Assembly: GCA_964605095.1 (NCBI GenBank)
Contig: CAZSBS010000035.1
Coordinates: 1-24,640 of the forward strand
Direction: 5' to 3'
Origin: JAUWQU01 sp964605095
GTDB lineage: Bacteria > Planctomycetota > Phycisphaerae > SM23-33
Length of the DNA: 24,640 bases
Below, piece after piece: positions 15,701 to 23,340 of this stretch. Made by a program: the position numbers and the translations under genes. Numbering within the stretch: the first letter of the stretch is position 1; each line of letters begins with the position of its first letter. The notes beneath the pieces are model-generated. The model was not told where the DNA came from and did no database searches. It saw nothing but the letters and a program-made list of their open reading frames with translations.

Positions 15701-16949
15701 CAAACACCGACGTGTCGGCGTCGGACGGAACGGGGTTGTATCGCCAGCCGCCCAGGTCTGGCTGCTGGGCCTTGAGGATTACCTGGACGGCGAGTTTGAG
15801 CGGTTCTTCAAGGCGCTTGTCGCCGGTTATGCCATAGGCCTCAGCCAGGGCGATCGTCGCGACGCCCTGCCCGTACATGCCCTGCGAGACGCCCTCGGCG
15901 AAATTGCCCTTGCGTTTGACGGCCTCGTTGGCGAGCCACTCGACGGCCCTGGCCAGGGCGTCCTGGTACTCGCCCGGTTTGTCGTGTCGTTCACCCCATC
16001 CGTAAAAGCACAAAGTGGCGAAGCCGGTGGCGGCGATGTCCTGGCCGGCCATGCCGCCGTGTTTGGCGGAGTCCCACCGGCCATCGGGCTCCTGGCTGGC
16101 GGCGTACCATATCAGGGCTTTCTTTACAGCCGCCTCGGTCTCCTTCGACCCGCCGAGCTTGGCGATGATCATCTCGCGGAGCTTGCGGTCGCGCAGGGGG
16201 TTGGCGTCCTTTGACAGGTCGATGTCGTCGCAGACGAAGATTTCGTAGGTGCTGGCGGTCTCACGGCGCTCCAGTTGCTCCCAGAACTGGCGTCGCTCGG
16301 TCTCGCCGACCTGGGATGTCGGGCGATCCGACGACACGTAGAGCTTGTCCTTGTCGACGTTCATCGCCGGGCCGCGTTCGTTGAACTCGGAGTTGATCTT
16401 GGGTCCGAGGTTCATCGGCACGCCCCAGCCATCGGCGGTCAGGGGGGCTACCCAGATGTCGTATCCGCCCATGCCGTCGGGGCGATCCGAACTGTAGAGC
16501 AGGTGCTTGCCATCGAGCGTGATGAACGGCTCGAGCTCATCGTACTCGTCGGAGTTGATGGTGATGATCGGCTTGGGGTCCGACCAGGCGCCGCGGGCGA
16601 GTTGCGAGACGAACAGGTCGGCCTTGCCGCCCTTGGGACGCCGGGCGATGACAATCGTTTTCGCGTCGGCGGACATGGACGCCGAGATGACCTCGTCGGG
16701 GTGTCCGTTTATCGGCGAGGGCATGGCGACCGGCTCTTCCCATGCCATCATGGCCGACGAGCCGTCCCTCTGGCGGACCGGGAAGCCGTTTCGTCCGGTG
16801 TGTGCCTTCCAGGCCTGAGGCATTAGGTAGGCTGCGCCAGCCACAGCCAGCACGGATCCCAAGGCCGCCAGCAGCAGGAGGCTCAGCATGACCTTGCGGA
16901 TCAGGCGTCGCGGCTTCCGCGTGGCGGGCGTATTCTGTTCGTCGGGCAT
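12789..16949 (-). CDS. giant TonB/TolA-like protein with PD40 and two alpha/alpha toroids
   Basis: The 1386-residue protein has this order: basic cytoplasmic tail and membrane helix (20-43); PD40/TolB-like strands (85-245, as in LLYSSDRPDGMGGYDIWVA); squalene-cyclase-like alpha/alpha toroid 1 (250-595); more PD40 (645-745); membrane helix 2 (about 762-784); a short cytoplasmic loop; membrane helix 3 (798-825); a Pro/Glu-rich stalk (830-1030); toroid 2 (1040-1370). Helix 3 reads GSAGVHAAV, with S804-x3-H808 as in TonB and TolA helices that engage ExbB/ExbD or TolQ/TolR. Topology by positive charges puts both halves in the periplasm. QW-like motifs (QEPDGRW, QEADGRW) mark the toroids, but the DxDD cyclase motif is reduced to DxD-TS (410-414, 1196-1200), so catalysis is doubtful. 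GAGGA five nt before the ATG supports the start. It lies 18 bp after exbD. Function is inferred: an energised envelope protein. Confidence 0.88.
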   Translation of the reverse strand: MPDEQNTPATRKPRRLIRKVMLSLLLLAALGSVLAVAGAAYLMPQAWKAHTGRNGFPVRQRDGSSAMMAWEEPVAMPSPINGHPDEVISASMSADAKTIVIARRPKGGKADLFVSQLARGAWSDPKPIITINSDEYDELEPFITLDGKHLLYSSDRPDGMGGYDIWVAPLTADGWGVPMNLGPKINSEFNERGPAMNVDKDKLYVSSDRPTSQVGETERRQFWEQLERRETASTYEIFVCDDIDLSKDANPLRDRKLREMIIAKLGGSKETEAAVKKALIWYAASQEPDGRWDSAKHGGMAGQDIAATGFATLCFYGWGERHDKPGEYQDALARAVEWLANEAVKRKGNFAEGVSQGMYGQGVATIALAEAYGITGDKRLEEPLKLAVQVILKAQQPDLGGWRYNPVPSDADTSVFGWQVMALYSARKAGINVPQAAFDLAGKWLDSAGAGEHGGLYGYQVKTAPTPAMTAEAMFIRQLLGAKPSDPRQQESAEFLVSLEGVDRKGKKSNKTNLPGPQETSNYYHWYYGALSMYQHQGDDWKTWNEAVRPLLLAKQTTEGDQAGVWVGGQWKQAGPLVTTAMATLALEVYYRYLPIYQMDQPGADAFRKSGEVIPGLELKPRPMRAAARQLLKIPLLARHVQALSSTGDEFGLTFSPDGDYVYFASNRLGGSGGYDLYRSRVVSYTPSGGAEAITTHVIQIPENAADPLNTFSDESSASLAGDGQTMVFVSNRSPDNTGVANVYIASLTPISPIQVALALLNAIKWWLIGLLCGLIALIALIVWWRNAENRNQASLLVKCLIGSAGVHAAVLVLLSLWMIGQAIAVAKGDPMEIAIDADALASEKLSEAIREQVTEMETTAEPIHVASDRAPMPMPTIDPVEIAPRAVAPAAMVAQPSQVEVEVTEVAAAEPQAMPRPDVREVQPIEFAADVELELKPQETPQENQASQAKPDVVFNLATAEPEMTKPVDEAMKQAPKVPRATANVVDVLLETDKVALVEAKPKLVGLGDIITKRIPRVTIGDSVILEVPDNAKSNYVLRQKENRNRVLKRLGGSDETEAAIGRALDWFTAHQEADGRWSAKRHGGEDGHDNAITGFAMLCYFGWGAKHTEAGPYQVPMAKAVNWLASQVGSDGDLTGGHGQGMYDQGIATMALAEAYGLTKDPALFEPLRRATTFIMKAQSKTHGGWRYTPGSQDGDTSVVGWQVMALTSARMAGVHIPEEPFDLARKWFDSVGGGAHRGLYGYTGPNPSLTMTAEGMFCQQLMGLRPDNPRMIEAAEYLKTALPDPRKPGFYYWYYGCLSLYQHQGPIWEMWNQEMKKTLLPMQVRGGDAAGSWPANGQFAPRGGLVMSTAMATLSLEVYYRYLPMYRTLPSGPATQPATKPAP

Positions 16950-16967
16950 GATCGTCCTCGCGGGCCG

Positions 16968-17408
16968 CTAGTTCGTCGGTTTGGACTCGTACAGGAGCTT
17001 GGCTTCCATCACGCCGGCGTTTCGGCAGGTGGAGACGGCGTTGGCGACCTCGCCGTGGTACGCGTACTTGTCGGCGCGGATCCAGACGACCTGGGCGGGG
17101 TCCTGGGCGATGGAGTCCTCGACGAGTTTCTGCATTTGCTGGAGGGTCACCTGCTTGCCGCCGACGATGTAGAGTCCCTCGCCGGCACCCTCTCGAGTAT
17201 TGCGGACATTGACGATGATCGTCTTGCTCTTGCTGCTGGCGGTCTCGTGCTTCTTGGAGGCCACTGGAAGTTGGACCCCCACGGGGAACTCCTCTTCCTT
17301 GAAGGTCGTGGTGGCCATGAAGAAGATCAGCAGGATGAACATGACGTCCAGGAGGGATGTTATGTTGATGATATCACTGGGTTCCTGAGAGGACTGGCGA
17401 ATTCTCAT
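16968..17408 (-). CDS. exbD: ExbD/TolR proton-channel subunit
   Basis: The 146-residue protein has a short N-terminus, one membrane helix (about 15-35, INITSLLDVMFILLIFFM) and a periplasmic domain, the standard ExbD/TolR layout. D21 in LLDVMF is the conserved membrane aspartate that carries protons in ExbD and TolR. With the ExbB subunit it should turn proton flow into movement of a partner protein. AAGGA lies 8 nt before the ATG. It lies 12 bp after exbB and 18 bp before the giant protein, whose S-x3-H helix is the obvious partner. ExbD and TolR cannot be told apart from sequence alone. Confidence 0.95.
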   Translation of the reverse strand: MRIRQSSQEPSDIINITSLLDVMFILLIFFMATTTFKEEEFPVGVQLPVASKKHETASSKSKTIIVNVRNTREGAGEGLYIVGGKQVTLQQMQKLVEDSIAQDPAQVVWIRADKYAYHGEVANAVSTCRNAGVMEAKLLYESKPTN

Positions 17409-17420
17409 GGGTGGCGGTCC

Positions 17421-18221
17421 TTAGGTGTTGTCGGCCTTGGCTGTGTCGGATTTCTTCGCGCCGGTCTCGCCATAAACGGCGTATTCGAGGAACTCGATAG
17501 CCTCGTCGTCCATGTGGTCGACCAGTTTGTCAACGCGAGAGCACAGTATCTGGTAGACAACCAGCACTGGAATCGCCAGCGTCAGGCCGGCGGCGGTGGT
17601 CACCAGTGCCTCGTAGATGCCGGTGGCCAGCCTATCGGCCTTGCCGACACCCATCGCCGAGGCCGACTGGAACGCCGAGATCATGCCGTACACCGTGCCC
17701 AGCAGGCCCAGCAGCGGCGCTACGGTGGCGATTGACGAGAGCGGGCGCAGGCTGCGCTTGAGCTTGTCCACTTCGCGCATGCCGGCGTCCTCAATGGCCT
17801 TTTCGATGGACGCGGCGCCCTGTCGGACCCGGCTGATGCCGGCTTTGAAGACATTGCTGATGGGCGAGGGGCGCTCTTCGCAATAGGCCACCGCCTTGCC
17901 GATGTCGCCGGGGCCGCCAAAGACGCTCTTGACGCCGGCGACGAACTCCGGTGGCAGGATCTTCTTGTGCGTGAGGCTTATGAACCGCTCGACCGCCATC
18001 GCCAGGGCAAGCACCGAGCAGATGCCCAGCGGGATCATCACGTATCCGCCCTTGAGGATCAGGTCGAAGAGGCTCACCGGGCCAGGTTTCCCGCCCTTGA
18101 CGGCCAGGTCGATCGTGCGCTCGACGTCCTGGCCCAGCGCCTGGCTAACCATCGCCAGGCCGACCAGGGCCACAACACCAAGCGCAATACGGTGCATCGC
18201 GGATTTTGCTTCTGCGGTCAT
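17421..18221 (-). CDS. exbB: MotA/TolQ/ExbB proton-channel subunit
   Basis: The 266-residue protein begins with an extra hydrophobic segment (11-29, possibly a signal peptide), then has the three-helix ExbB/TolQ core: helix about 58-78, and the paired helices APLLGLLGTVYGMISAF (168-184) and ALVTTAAGLTLAIPVLVVYQ (205-224). T176 and T208/T209 lie where the pore-lining threonines of the family are. Five such subunits normally surround an ExbD dimer in the inner membrane. Purine-rich AGGAAAGGAA precedes the ATG. The gene starts 28 bp after the TPR gene and 12 bp before exbD, so the three are surely one transcript. Confidence 0.95.
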   Translation of the reverse strand: MTAEAKSAMHRIALGVVALVGLAMVSQALGQDVERTIDLAVKGGKPGPVSLFDLILKGGYVMIPLGICSVLALAMAVERFISLTHKKILPPEFVAGVKSVFGGPGDIGKAVAYCEERPSPISNVFKAGISRVRQGAASIEKAIEDAGMREVDKLKRSLRPLSSIATVAPLLGLLGTVYGMISAFQSASAMGVGKADRLATGIYEALVTTAAGLTLAIPVLVVYQILCSRVDKLVDHMDDEAIEFLEYAVYGETGAKKSDTAKADNT

Positions 18222-18249
18222 AACACGTTTCCTTTCCTGTCGCGCCGCA

Positions 18250-21200
18250 CTACTGCAGCGCCTTGAGTCTGGTCTTGGCCACGCCGGCCGCCGCGGTATT
18301 GGGGAACCGGCTGATGACCTCTTTATACCGATCCATCGCCTCGTCCTCGCGGTCCTGGGCCTCGCGAACCCGCCCCAGTTCGAGAATCGCCCGCGCGGTC
18401 CACTCGGGTATCGCGTAGGTGGCCTCGACGAGGATGAACTCTTTGATGGCCTGGTCGAGCTTGTCCGAAGCGAAGAGGCACTCGCCGATCTGGAACTGGC
18501 AGCGGGCGCCGAGGAGGTCTTTGACCTTGCCGGCCGTAACCTGACGGTAGGCCGCTATCGCACGGGTATAGTCCTTCTGGTTTTCCATCGCCCAGCCCAG
18601 CCCGAAATGGGCCTGGGTCAGGAGCTTGTGCTTGGCGCCGGCGTACTGCTGGATAAAGGCGGCGTAGGTGGCCTGGGACTTTTTCCACCCGTCGGTCAGG
18701 GCCTCGCACTCGCCGCGCCTAATCAGGGCCGAGGCGTGGTCGTCAGTGCCTGGCTTGGCGGCGGCGACAGCCCGGGTGAAATGCTCCAGCGCCGCGGGGT
18801 ACTCCTTGGCCTGCATGCGGGCCTCACCGGCCAGGAAAGCCGCTGACGCGGTCATAACGTCTGTGCCGGCCTTGGCCTTGCCCATCTCCTCGAATGCCTT
18901 GGCGCTAAGCGCAGCCTTGTTGGTCTTGTTGTAGCTCCAGCCCAGCAGGTACAGCGCCCGCTCCCGCAGCGCCGGCGACTCCATGGGCTTCTTGAGGTCC
19001 TCGCCGAGCAGAGCGACCATGCTCGCTATGACCGGGTCGTACTTCTTGGCCTCGAACTCCAGCTTGGCCAGGTCCACCAGCACGCCGGGCAACAGTTCGC
19101 TCTTGGGGTATTTCTGAATGAAGGCCTTGTACGTGGCTGACGCCTTGGCGGCCCGGGCGGCTGGGTCCGGGCCGTCCAGCTCCTCGCAGCGCCCCTGCCA
19201 GCAAAGCGCTTCGTCGGCCCGGTCGCTCTGGGGGTAGTTCGCCCCAACGGCCCGGAGGTATGGCAGTGCCTCGGCCGGCTTGTTCAGCCTGGCCAAACAC
19301 AGGCCGATGTAGTACGTCGCCTGGTCGGCCTTGGGGTGCTGGGGTGTGGCCTTGAGCAGTTCCTGGAGCTTGCCCAGGGCCGGGGCGAACTGGCCTTGGC
19401 GGATCTGGAGGATGGCCGACTGCAACGTCGCGTCGGCGGCGAAGGCGTGCTTGGGAAAGTTGGCAAGCTCGGCGAAGTATTTCGCCGCGTCGGCCGGGCG
19501 GTCCTGTTTCGTCGCGATCCACCCCAGGTAGTATTCGGCGTCGCCGTCACGCTCCTGGTGCAGGGCGGCGTAACTGTTTCTCGCCTCGAGCAGGACTGCC
19601 TGGGCCTCGTCGAGCCGCCCGGCGTCGTACAGAAGCCGCCCCATCGTGACGCGGGCGACCTGGAGGTACTCGAAAGACTGGGCCGCGCCCTTTTTCCGCG
19701 GCGGAACCCTCGCCTTGCCGGCCCTCGCCTTGCCGGCCTTCGTGAAGCCCTTGGCGGCGCCGGGCTTCTCGCCGATAGACTGGCCGTAATGATCGACGAT
19801 CAGGTCCCTGAGCGTCTCCAGGGCCTTGTCGTTCTGCTTGATGTGCTCGTATGCCAGGGCCAGCGCGTACATGGCGGCGTCGATGTTGGACTGTTCGGGC
19901 TTCTCGGCGATGAACGTCTCGAAGGCCTTGATGGCTTTGACCCAGGCCTCTACCTGGAAGGCATAATCGCCCGCGAGATACCATGCCTGGTCGAAGATGC
20001 CCGCCTTGTGGTCGCCGGCCAGCACCGCCTCGATATTCTCAGTCGCCTGTGCCCACTTCTTGAGGTTCGCGTGGAGTCGCGCCCGCCGCAGGTGAGCCAG
20101 CAGGGCGTCCTTGTGGCTCGGGTCGGCCTTGATGAACACGTCGTAGGCCGCCAGGGCCTCGGGTTCCTTCTTCAGCAGCAGAAGGTTCTCCGCCCTCAGA
20201 AACAGCACGTCGCCCAGGCCCGGGCTCTTGGGATACTTCTGGCCAAACGCGTCGCAGACTTGCAGGCTCTGGGGATATTGGCCCGCCCGGTGAAGGCAGA
20301 ATGCCTGGAGCCGCATGAAGTCCATGGCCTCGTCGCCGGCGCCCACGGACTGGGCGCGGACAAATGCGGCCGCCGCCTGATCGTGCTGACGCAGCGCCAT
20401 GTGCGCCATCGCCAACTCGTTGATCATTGCAGGCAGCAAAGGATCCTTCGGGAACCGCGCCTCGACATCCCTGAGGATGTTCACCGCCTGTGTCGGGTTG
20501 TTTGCGCGGACGTGCATCCGCGCGTACCACAGGACCGCCGCCGACTGGATCGGAGTATTCTGGCCGGTCAGAGGGCGAAGGATCGCCTCGGCCTTGGCGT
20601 AATCCTTCAACTCGATATGCGCCCGGCCCAGATACAGGCTCGCCTCCGGGACCAGCGTCGTCTTGGGGTAGAGCTTCCTGAAGTCCGTCAGCGCCGCGAC
20701 AGACTCGGAGTACTTGTCCAGCAGGAACAGCACCATCCCGTAGTTGTAGTGTGCGTACTCGTTGAATTCGCCCTTTTGTGTGGTGGCTGCGAGTTTGTAC
20801 AGCTCAGCCGACTCGGCCAGCTTGTCCGTGTAGCGGAGGCACTCAGCCAGATGGAACGTCGCGCGGTGGACGAGGGCGGGGTCCTTGCTGGCGGCGATGA
20901 TCTCCTTGAGAACCGCGGCGGCCTTGTCGTATTTCTTCAGTTTGGCCTGGGCGACCGCGCCCTGATAGCGAACCCGCGGCGTGTACGGCGACTTCGGCGC
21001 CAGTTTGCCCGCCTGGTCGGCCACCGCGATCACCTCGGCCCACTTGTCCTGGAGAAACAGCGTCTCGATCAGACCGGTCCTGGCGTTGGCTGTCTGCTCC
21101 GAGGCGGGATCCTTGGCGTTCTTGACCGACCAGTTGAAGGCATTCTCGGCTTCGGGGAAACGCTTCTGCTCCATCAGGCACGCCCCCCAGAGGTTGTGCA

Positions 21201-21516
21201 ACTGCTCCTGCGCGGCGACCGCGCCATTGCCCGCCAGCTCCTTGAACAGCGGCTCGGCCTCCTTGAGGTTCCCGAGGTTGTAGAGGCTCACCGCCAAGCC
21301 CCATTTGGCGAGGGGGGCCTTGGCGTGCGCGCCGTACTGCGAGAGGAAGGTCTTGTACTCGGTGACCGCCAGCTTGTAGAACCGGCGAGAACAGAGCGAG
21401 TTGGCGCTGTAATACAGGTCCATCGCCGGGTCGTTCTCAGCCAGGGCGAGGTCCCCGCAGACCAACACCATCACCAACGCCAATGACGCAAAAGACACTG
21501 TTTTATTGCGATGCAT
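18250..21516 (-). CDS. secreted TPR-repeat protein of the Tol/Ton-like cluster
   Basis: A 1088-residue protein with a signal peptide (cleavage near LALA-END, residue 26). Almost all the rest is tetratricopeptide-type helix pairs, with recurring patterns such as YDKAAAVLKEIIA, YAKAEAILRPL and EPEALAAYDVFI. A basic, Gly/Ala-rich linker (about 585-612, with a duplicated AGKAR) splits the array. TPR proteins build multiprotein scaffolds. In the Tol-Pal system the periplasmic TPR protein CpoB/YbgF sits beside tolQRAB, and this protein may play that part on a larger scale. The ATG at 21516 has GGAGAG six nt upstream; the longer frame to 21594 has no support. It is the first gene of the minus-strand cluster and lies opposite the PQQ-like gene, so a divergent promoter region separates them. 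Confidence 0.88.
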   Translation of the reverse strand: MHRNKTVSFASLALVMVLVCGDLALAENDPAMDLYYSANSLCSRRFYKLAVTEYKTFLSQYGAHAKAPLAKWGLAVSLYNLGNLKEAEPLFKELAGNGAVAAQEQLHNLWGACLMEQKRFPEAENAFNWSVKNAKDPASEQTANARTGLIETLFLQDKWAEVIAVADQAGKLAPKSPYTPRVRYQGAVAQAKLKKYDKAAAVLKEIIAASKDPALVHRATFHLAECLRYTDKLAESAELYKLAATTQKGEFNEYAHYNYGMVLFLLDKYSESVAALTDFRKLYPKTTLVPEASLYLGRAHIELKDYAKAEAILRPLTGQNTPIQSAAVLWYARMHVRANNPTQAVNILRDVEARFPKDPLLPAMINELAMAHMALRQHDQAAAAFVRAQSVGAGDEAMDFMRLQAFCLHRAGQYPQSLQVCDAFGQKYPKSPGLGDVLFLRAENLLLLKKEPEALAAYDVFIKADPSHKDALLAHLRRARLHANLKKWAQATENIEAVLAGDHKAGIFDQAWYLAGDYAFQVEAWVKAIKAFETFIAEKPEQSNIDAAMYALALAYEHIKQNDKALETLRDLIVDHYGQSIGEKPGAAKGFTKAGKARAGKARVPPRKKGAAQSFEYLQVARVTMGRLLYDAGRLDEAQAVLLEARNSYAALHQERDGDAEYYLGWIATKQDRPADAAKYFAELANFPKHAFAADATLQSAILQIRQGQFAPALGKLQELLKATPQHPKADQATYYIGLCLARLNKPAEALPYLRAVGANYPQSDRADEALCWQGRCEELDGPDPAARAAKASATYKAFIQKYPKSELLPGVLVDLAKLEFEAKKYDPVIASMVALLGEDLKKPMESPALRERALYLLGWSYNKTNKAALSAKAFEEMGKAKAGTDVMTASAAFLAGEARMQAKEYPAALEHFTRAVAAAKPGTDDHASALIRRGECEALTDGWKKSQATYAAFIQQYAGAKHKLLTQAHFGLGWAMENQKDYTRAIAAYRQVTAGKVKDLLGARCQFQIGECLFASDKLDQAIKEFILVEATYAIPEWTARAILELGRVREAQDREDEAMDRYKEVISRFPNTAAAGVAKTRLKALQ

Positions 21517-21844
21517 GTTAAGCTCTCCAAAGGGTCTAACATCCGGCTCACATGCAAGTCTCGGCGAAATGAAAAGCGTGGTCTGGCAAGCCAACCAAGG
21601 AGAGAATCCCCCCCAAGGAACCGAAAAAGCGGCTGTTAGATGAGGGCTCGGACGAAACCGTTACAAAATGCAAATGTAACGGGTTGAAACTGCCGGGAAC
21701 GCCGATCTCCCCGAAGGGGCCGTTGGCCTGATTGGCGCGATGGCAAAGGGCGCCAAGATGCACCCGCCCCCACTGGCCTGCAGGAGGGTTAAAGAGGGAA
21801 GGCCGCCTTTGGTCCCAGAGGTCGGAACGGGTATGATGGGAGCT
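21517..21844. other. divergent intergenic region
   Basis: This 328-bp stretch lies between the starts of the minus-strand TPR/ExbBD cluster and the plus-strand PQQ-like gene, so it should hold promoters for both. I find no confident -35/-10 pair. Its most ordered part is the AT-richer dyad at 21658-21682, listed separately. An open minus-strand frame crossing the region appears to be a shadow of the PQQ-like gene. Confidence 0.6.
21658..21682. promoter_or_regulatory. dyad-symmetric candidate operator
   Basis: CCGTTACA (21658-21665) and TGTAACGG (21675-21682) are exact inverted half-sites around a nine-base AT-rich centre. The site is central in a divergent promoter region and AT-rich against a GC-rich background, which suits a dimeric regulator of one or both directions. 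Confidence 0.5.
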
Positions 21845-23326
21845 ATGAAACCGTTGTCGGCGGGCATTCTGTCTTTCGGCATGACGCTGGCCCTGGGCGC
21901 CGCGGGCGTTGGGGTATGGCTCAGCCGCTCCATGGCTTACGAGCTCAAGCTGCGCCTGCCCGGCTCGGACAGGCCCGCGGGCCTTACCGGCCAGGACGTG
22001 CCGGATAAGATCGAGGGCAAGCTGACGGCCTTCGACGGCAAGCCAATGCCCGACGCGCGCGGCACCTGGCCCTGCTTCCGCGGCGCCACGCGAGAGGGCA
22101 TAAGCGACGACATGACGGCCCTGGCCGATGCCTGGCCCGCCGGCGGGCCGAAGGTGGCTTGGGCAATGAAGGTCGGCGAGGGCCACGCCGGCGCCGCAAT
22201 CCTCGAAGGCAAGGTCTACCTGCACGACTACGATACCGACAAACGCCAGGAAGTCATCCGCTGCATGTCGCTTGCCGACGGCAAGGACATCTGGGCGTAC
22301 GCCTACAAGGTGCGGATCAAACGCAACCACGGCGTTTCCCGCACGGTCCCGGCCGTGACGGACGAGCACCTGCTCGCCCTGGGCCCCAAGTGCCACGTCA
22401 CCTGCCTGGACTCCAACACCGGGCAGCTTCAATGGGCGATCGACCTGGTCACCGAGTACGGCACGAAGGTTCCCCCGTGGTACGCCGGGCAGTGCCCGAT
22501 GATCGACGACGGCAACGCGATCCTCGCCCCTTGCGGCAACGTGACGGAGTATGTCGATTCCGCCGGCCGGATCGCCACACGCGGCAAGGATGTGCTCATG
22601 ACGGCCATCCGGTGCAAGCCGGGCCCGGACGGCGCCAGGCAGGTCGTATGGGAGGTTCCCAACACGGACGGCTGGCAGATGACGCACTCGTCGGTCGCCG
22701 TGCTGGAGTTGGAAGACTACACGAAGATATACGTTTACTGCGGCAGCGGCGGTGTTGTCGGCGTGGCGGCCGAGGACGGCAAGGTGCTTTTCAAGACGAC
22801 TGACTGGAAGATCCGCATCGCCAACGTGCCGACTCCGGTGGCGATCCGCGAGGGCGGCAAGCTCTTTCTCTGCGGCGGATACGGCGCCGGCAGCATGATA
22901 CTCCAGGTTCTCAAGGAAGGCGGCGCCTATACGGCGAAGGTGCTCCTGCGGAACCCGCCGGCGGTCTTCGGCTCGCAGCAGCAGACGCCGATCCCCTACA
23001 AGAACCACCTGTTCGGCACGCGGGTGGATGAGCAGTTTGTATGTCTGTCCGACCGGGGCCAGGTCGTCTGGACCAGCGGGCCTGACAACAAGTTCGGCAA
23101 GGAAGGCGGCGGCTACGTCATCGCCGACGACAAGGTCTTCGCCCTCGACGACGACGGCGTGCTGACAATGTTCAAAGCCACGCCGCAATCGTACCAGCAG
23201 CTAGGACGGGCAAAGGTGCTGGGCGGACACCACAGTTGGGGTCCGATCGCCGTGGCCGATGGATTCATGATCTGCCGCGATCTGGAAAGCATCGTCTGCC
23301 TCGACCTGCGGAAGAAGAAGGACTAG
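21845..23326 (+). CDS. membrane-anchored PQQ-like beta-propeller protein
   Basis: A 493-residue protein with an N-terminal hydrophobic segment (about 5-24) acting as signal anchor or signal peptide. The body has repeated beta strands of PQQ-enzyme type (IYVYCGSGGVVGVAAEDGKVLF, shortened here in sense: strand, Gly turn, DGK, strand), and near its start the motif WPCFRGATREG, a variant of the WPxFRGxxRxG block of planctomycete and verrucomicrobial PQQ-like proteins. Binding of PQQ itself is not shown; many relatives are scaffolds such as BamB. Three in-frame ATGs (21833, 21836, 21845) compete; the last gives the cleanest anchor, though GGGAG is only two nt away. It lies 14 bp before the NHL-like gene, so both are probably co-expressed. 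Confidence 0.85.
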   Translation: MKPLSAGILSFGMTLALGAAGVGVWLSRSMAYELKLRLPGSDRPAGLTGQDVPDKIEGKLTAFDGKPMPDARGTWPCFRGATREGISDDMTALADAWPAGGPKVAWAMKVGEGHAGAAILEGKVYLHDYDTDKRQEVIRCMSLADGKDIWAYAYKVRIKRNHGVSRTVPAVTDEHLLALGPKCHVTCLDSNTGQLQWAIDLVTEYGTKVPPWYAGQCPMIDDGNAILAPCGNVTEYVDSAGRIATRGKDVLMTAIRCKPGPDGARQVVWEVPNTDGWQMTHSSVAVLELEDYTKIYVYCGSGGVVGVAAEDGKVLFKTTDWKIRIANVPTPVAIREGGKLFLCGGYGAGSMILQVLKEGGAYTAKVLLRNPPAVFGSQQQTPIPYKNHLFGTRVDEQFVCLSDRGQVVWTSGPDNKFGKEGGGYVIADDKVFALDDDGVLTMFKATPQSYQQLGRAKVLGGHHSWGPIAVADGFMICRDLESIVCLDLRKKKD

Positions 23327-23340
23327 CGGTCAATTAAGCC

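Noticed and set aside
13032..16214. 1060-codon plus-strand frame
   Set aside because: It is antisense to the giant protein gene; low-complexity Gly/Leu/His/Arg composition and no domain.
19336..21486. 716-codon plus-strand frame
   Set aside because: It is antisense to the TPR gene, whose repeat structure and signal peptide are clear.
21548..23188. 546-codon minus-strand frame
   Set aside because: It is antisense to the PQQ-like gene; the WPCFRGATREG motif and strand repeats favour the plus strand.
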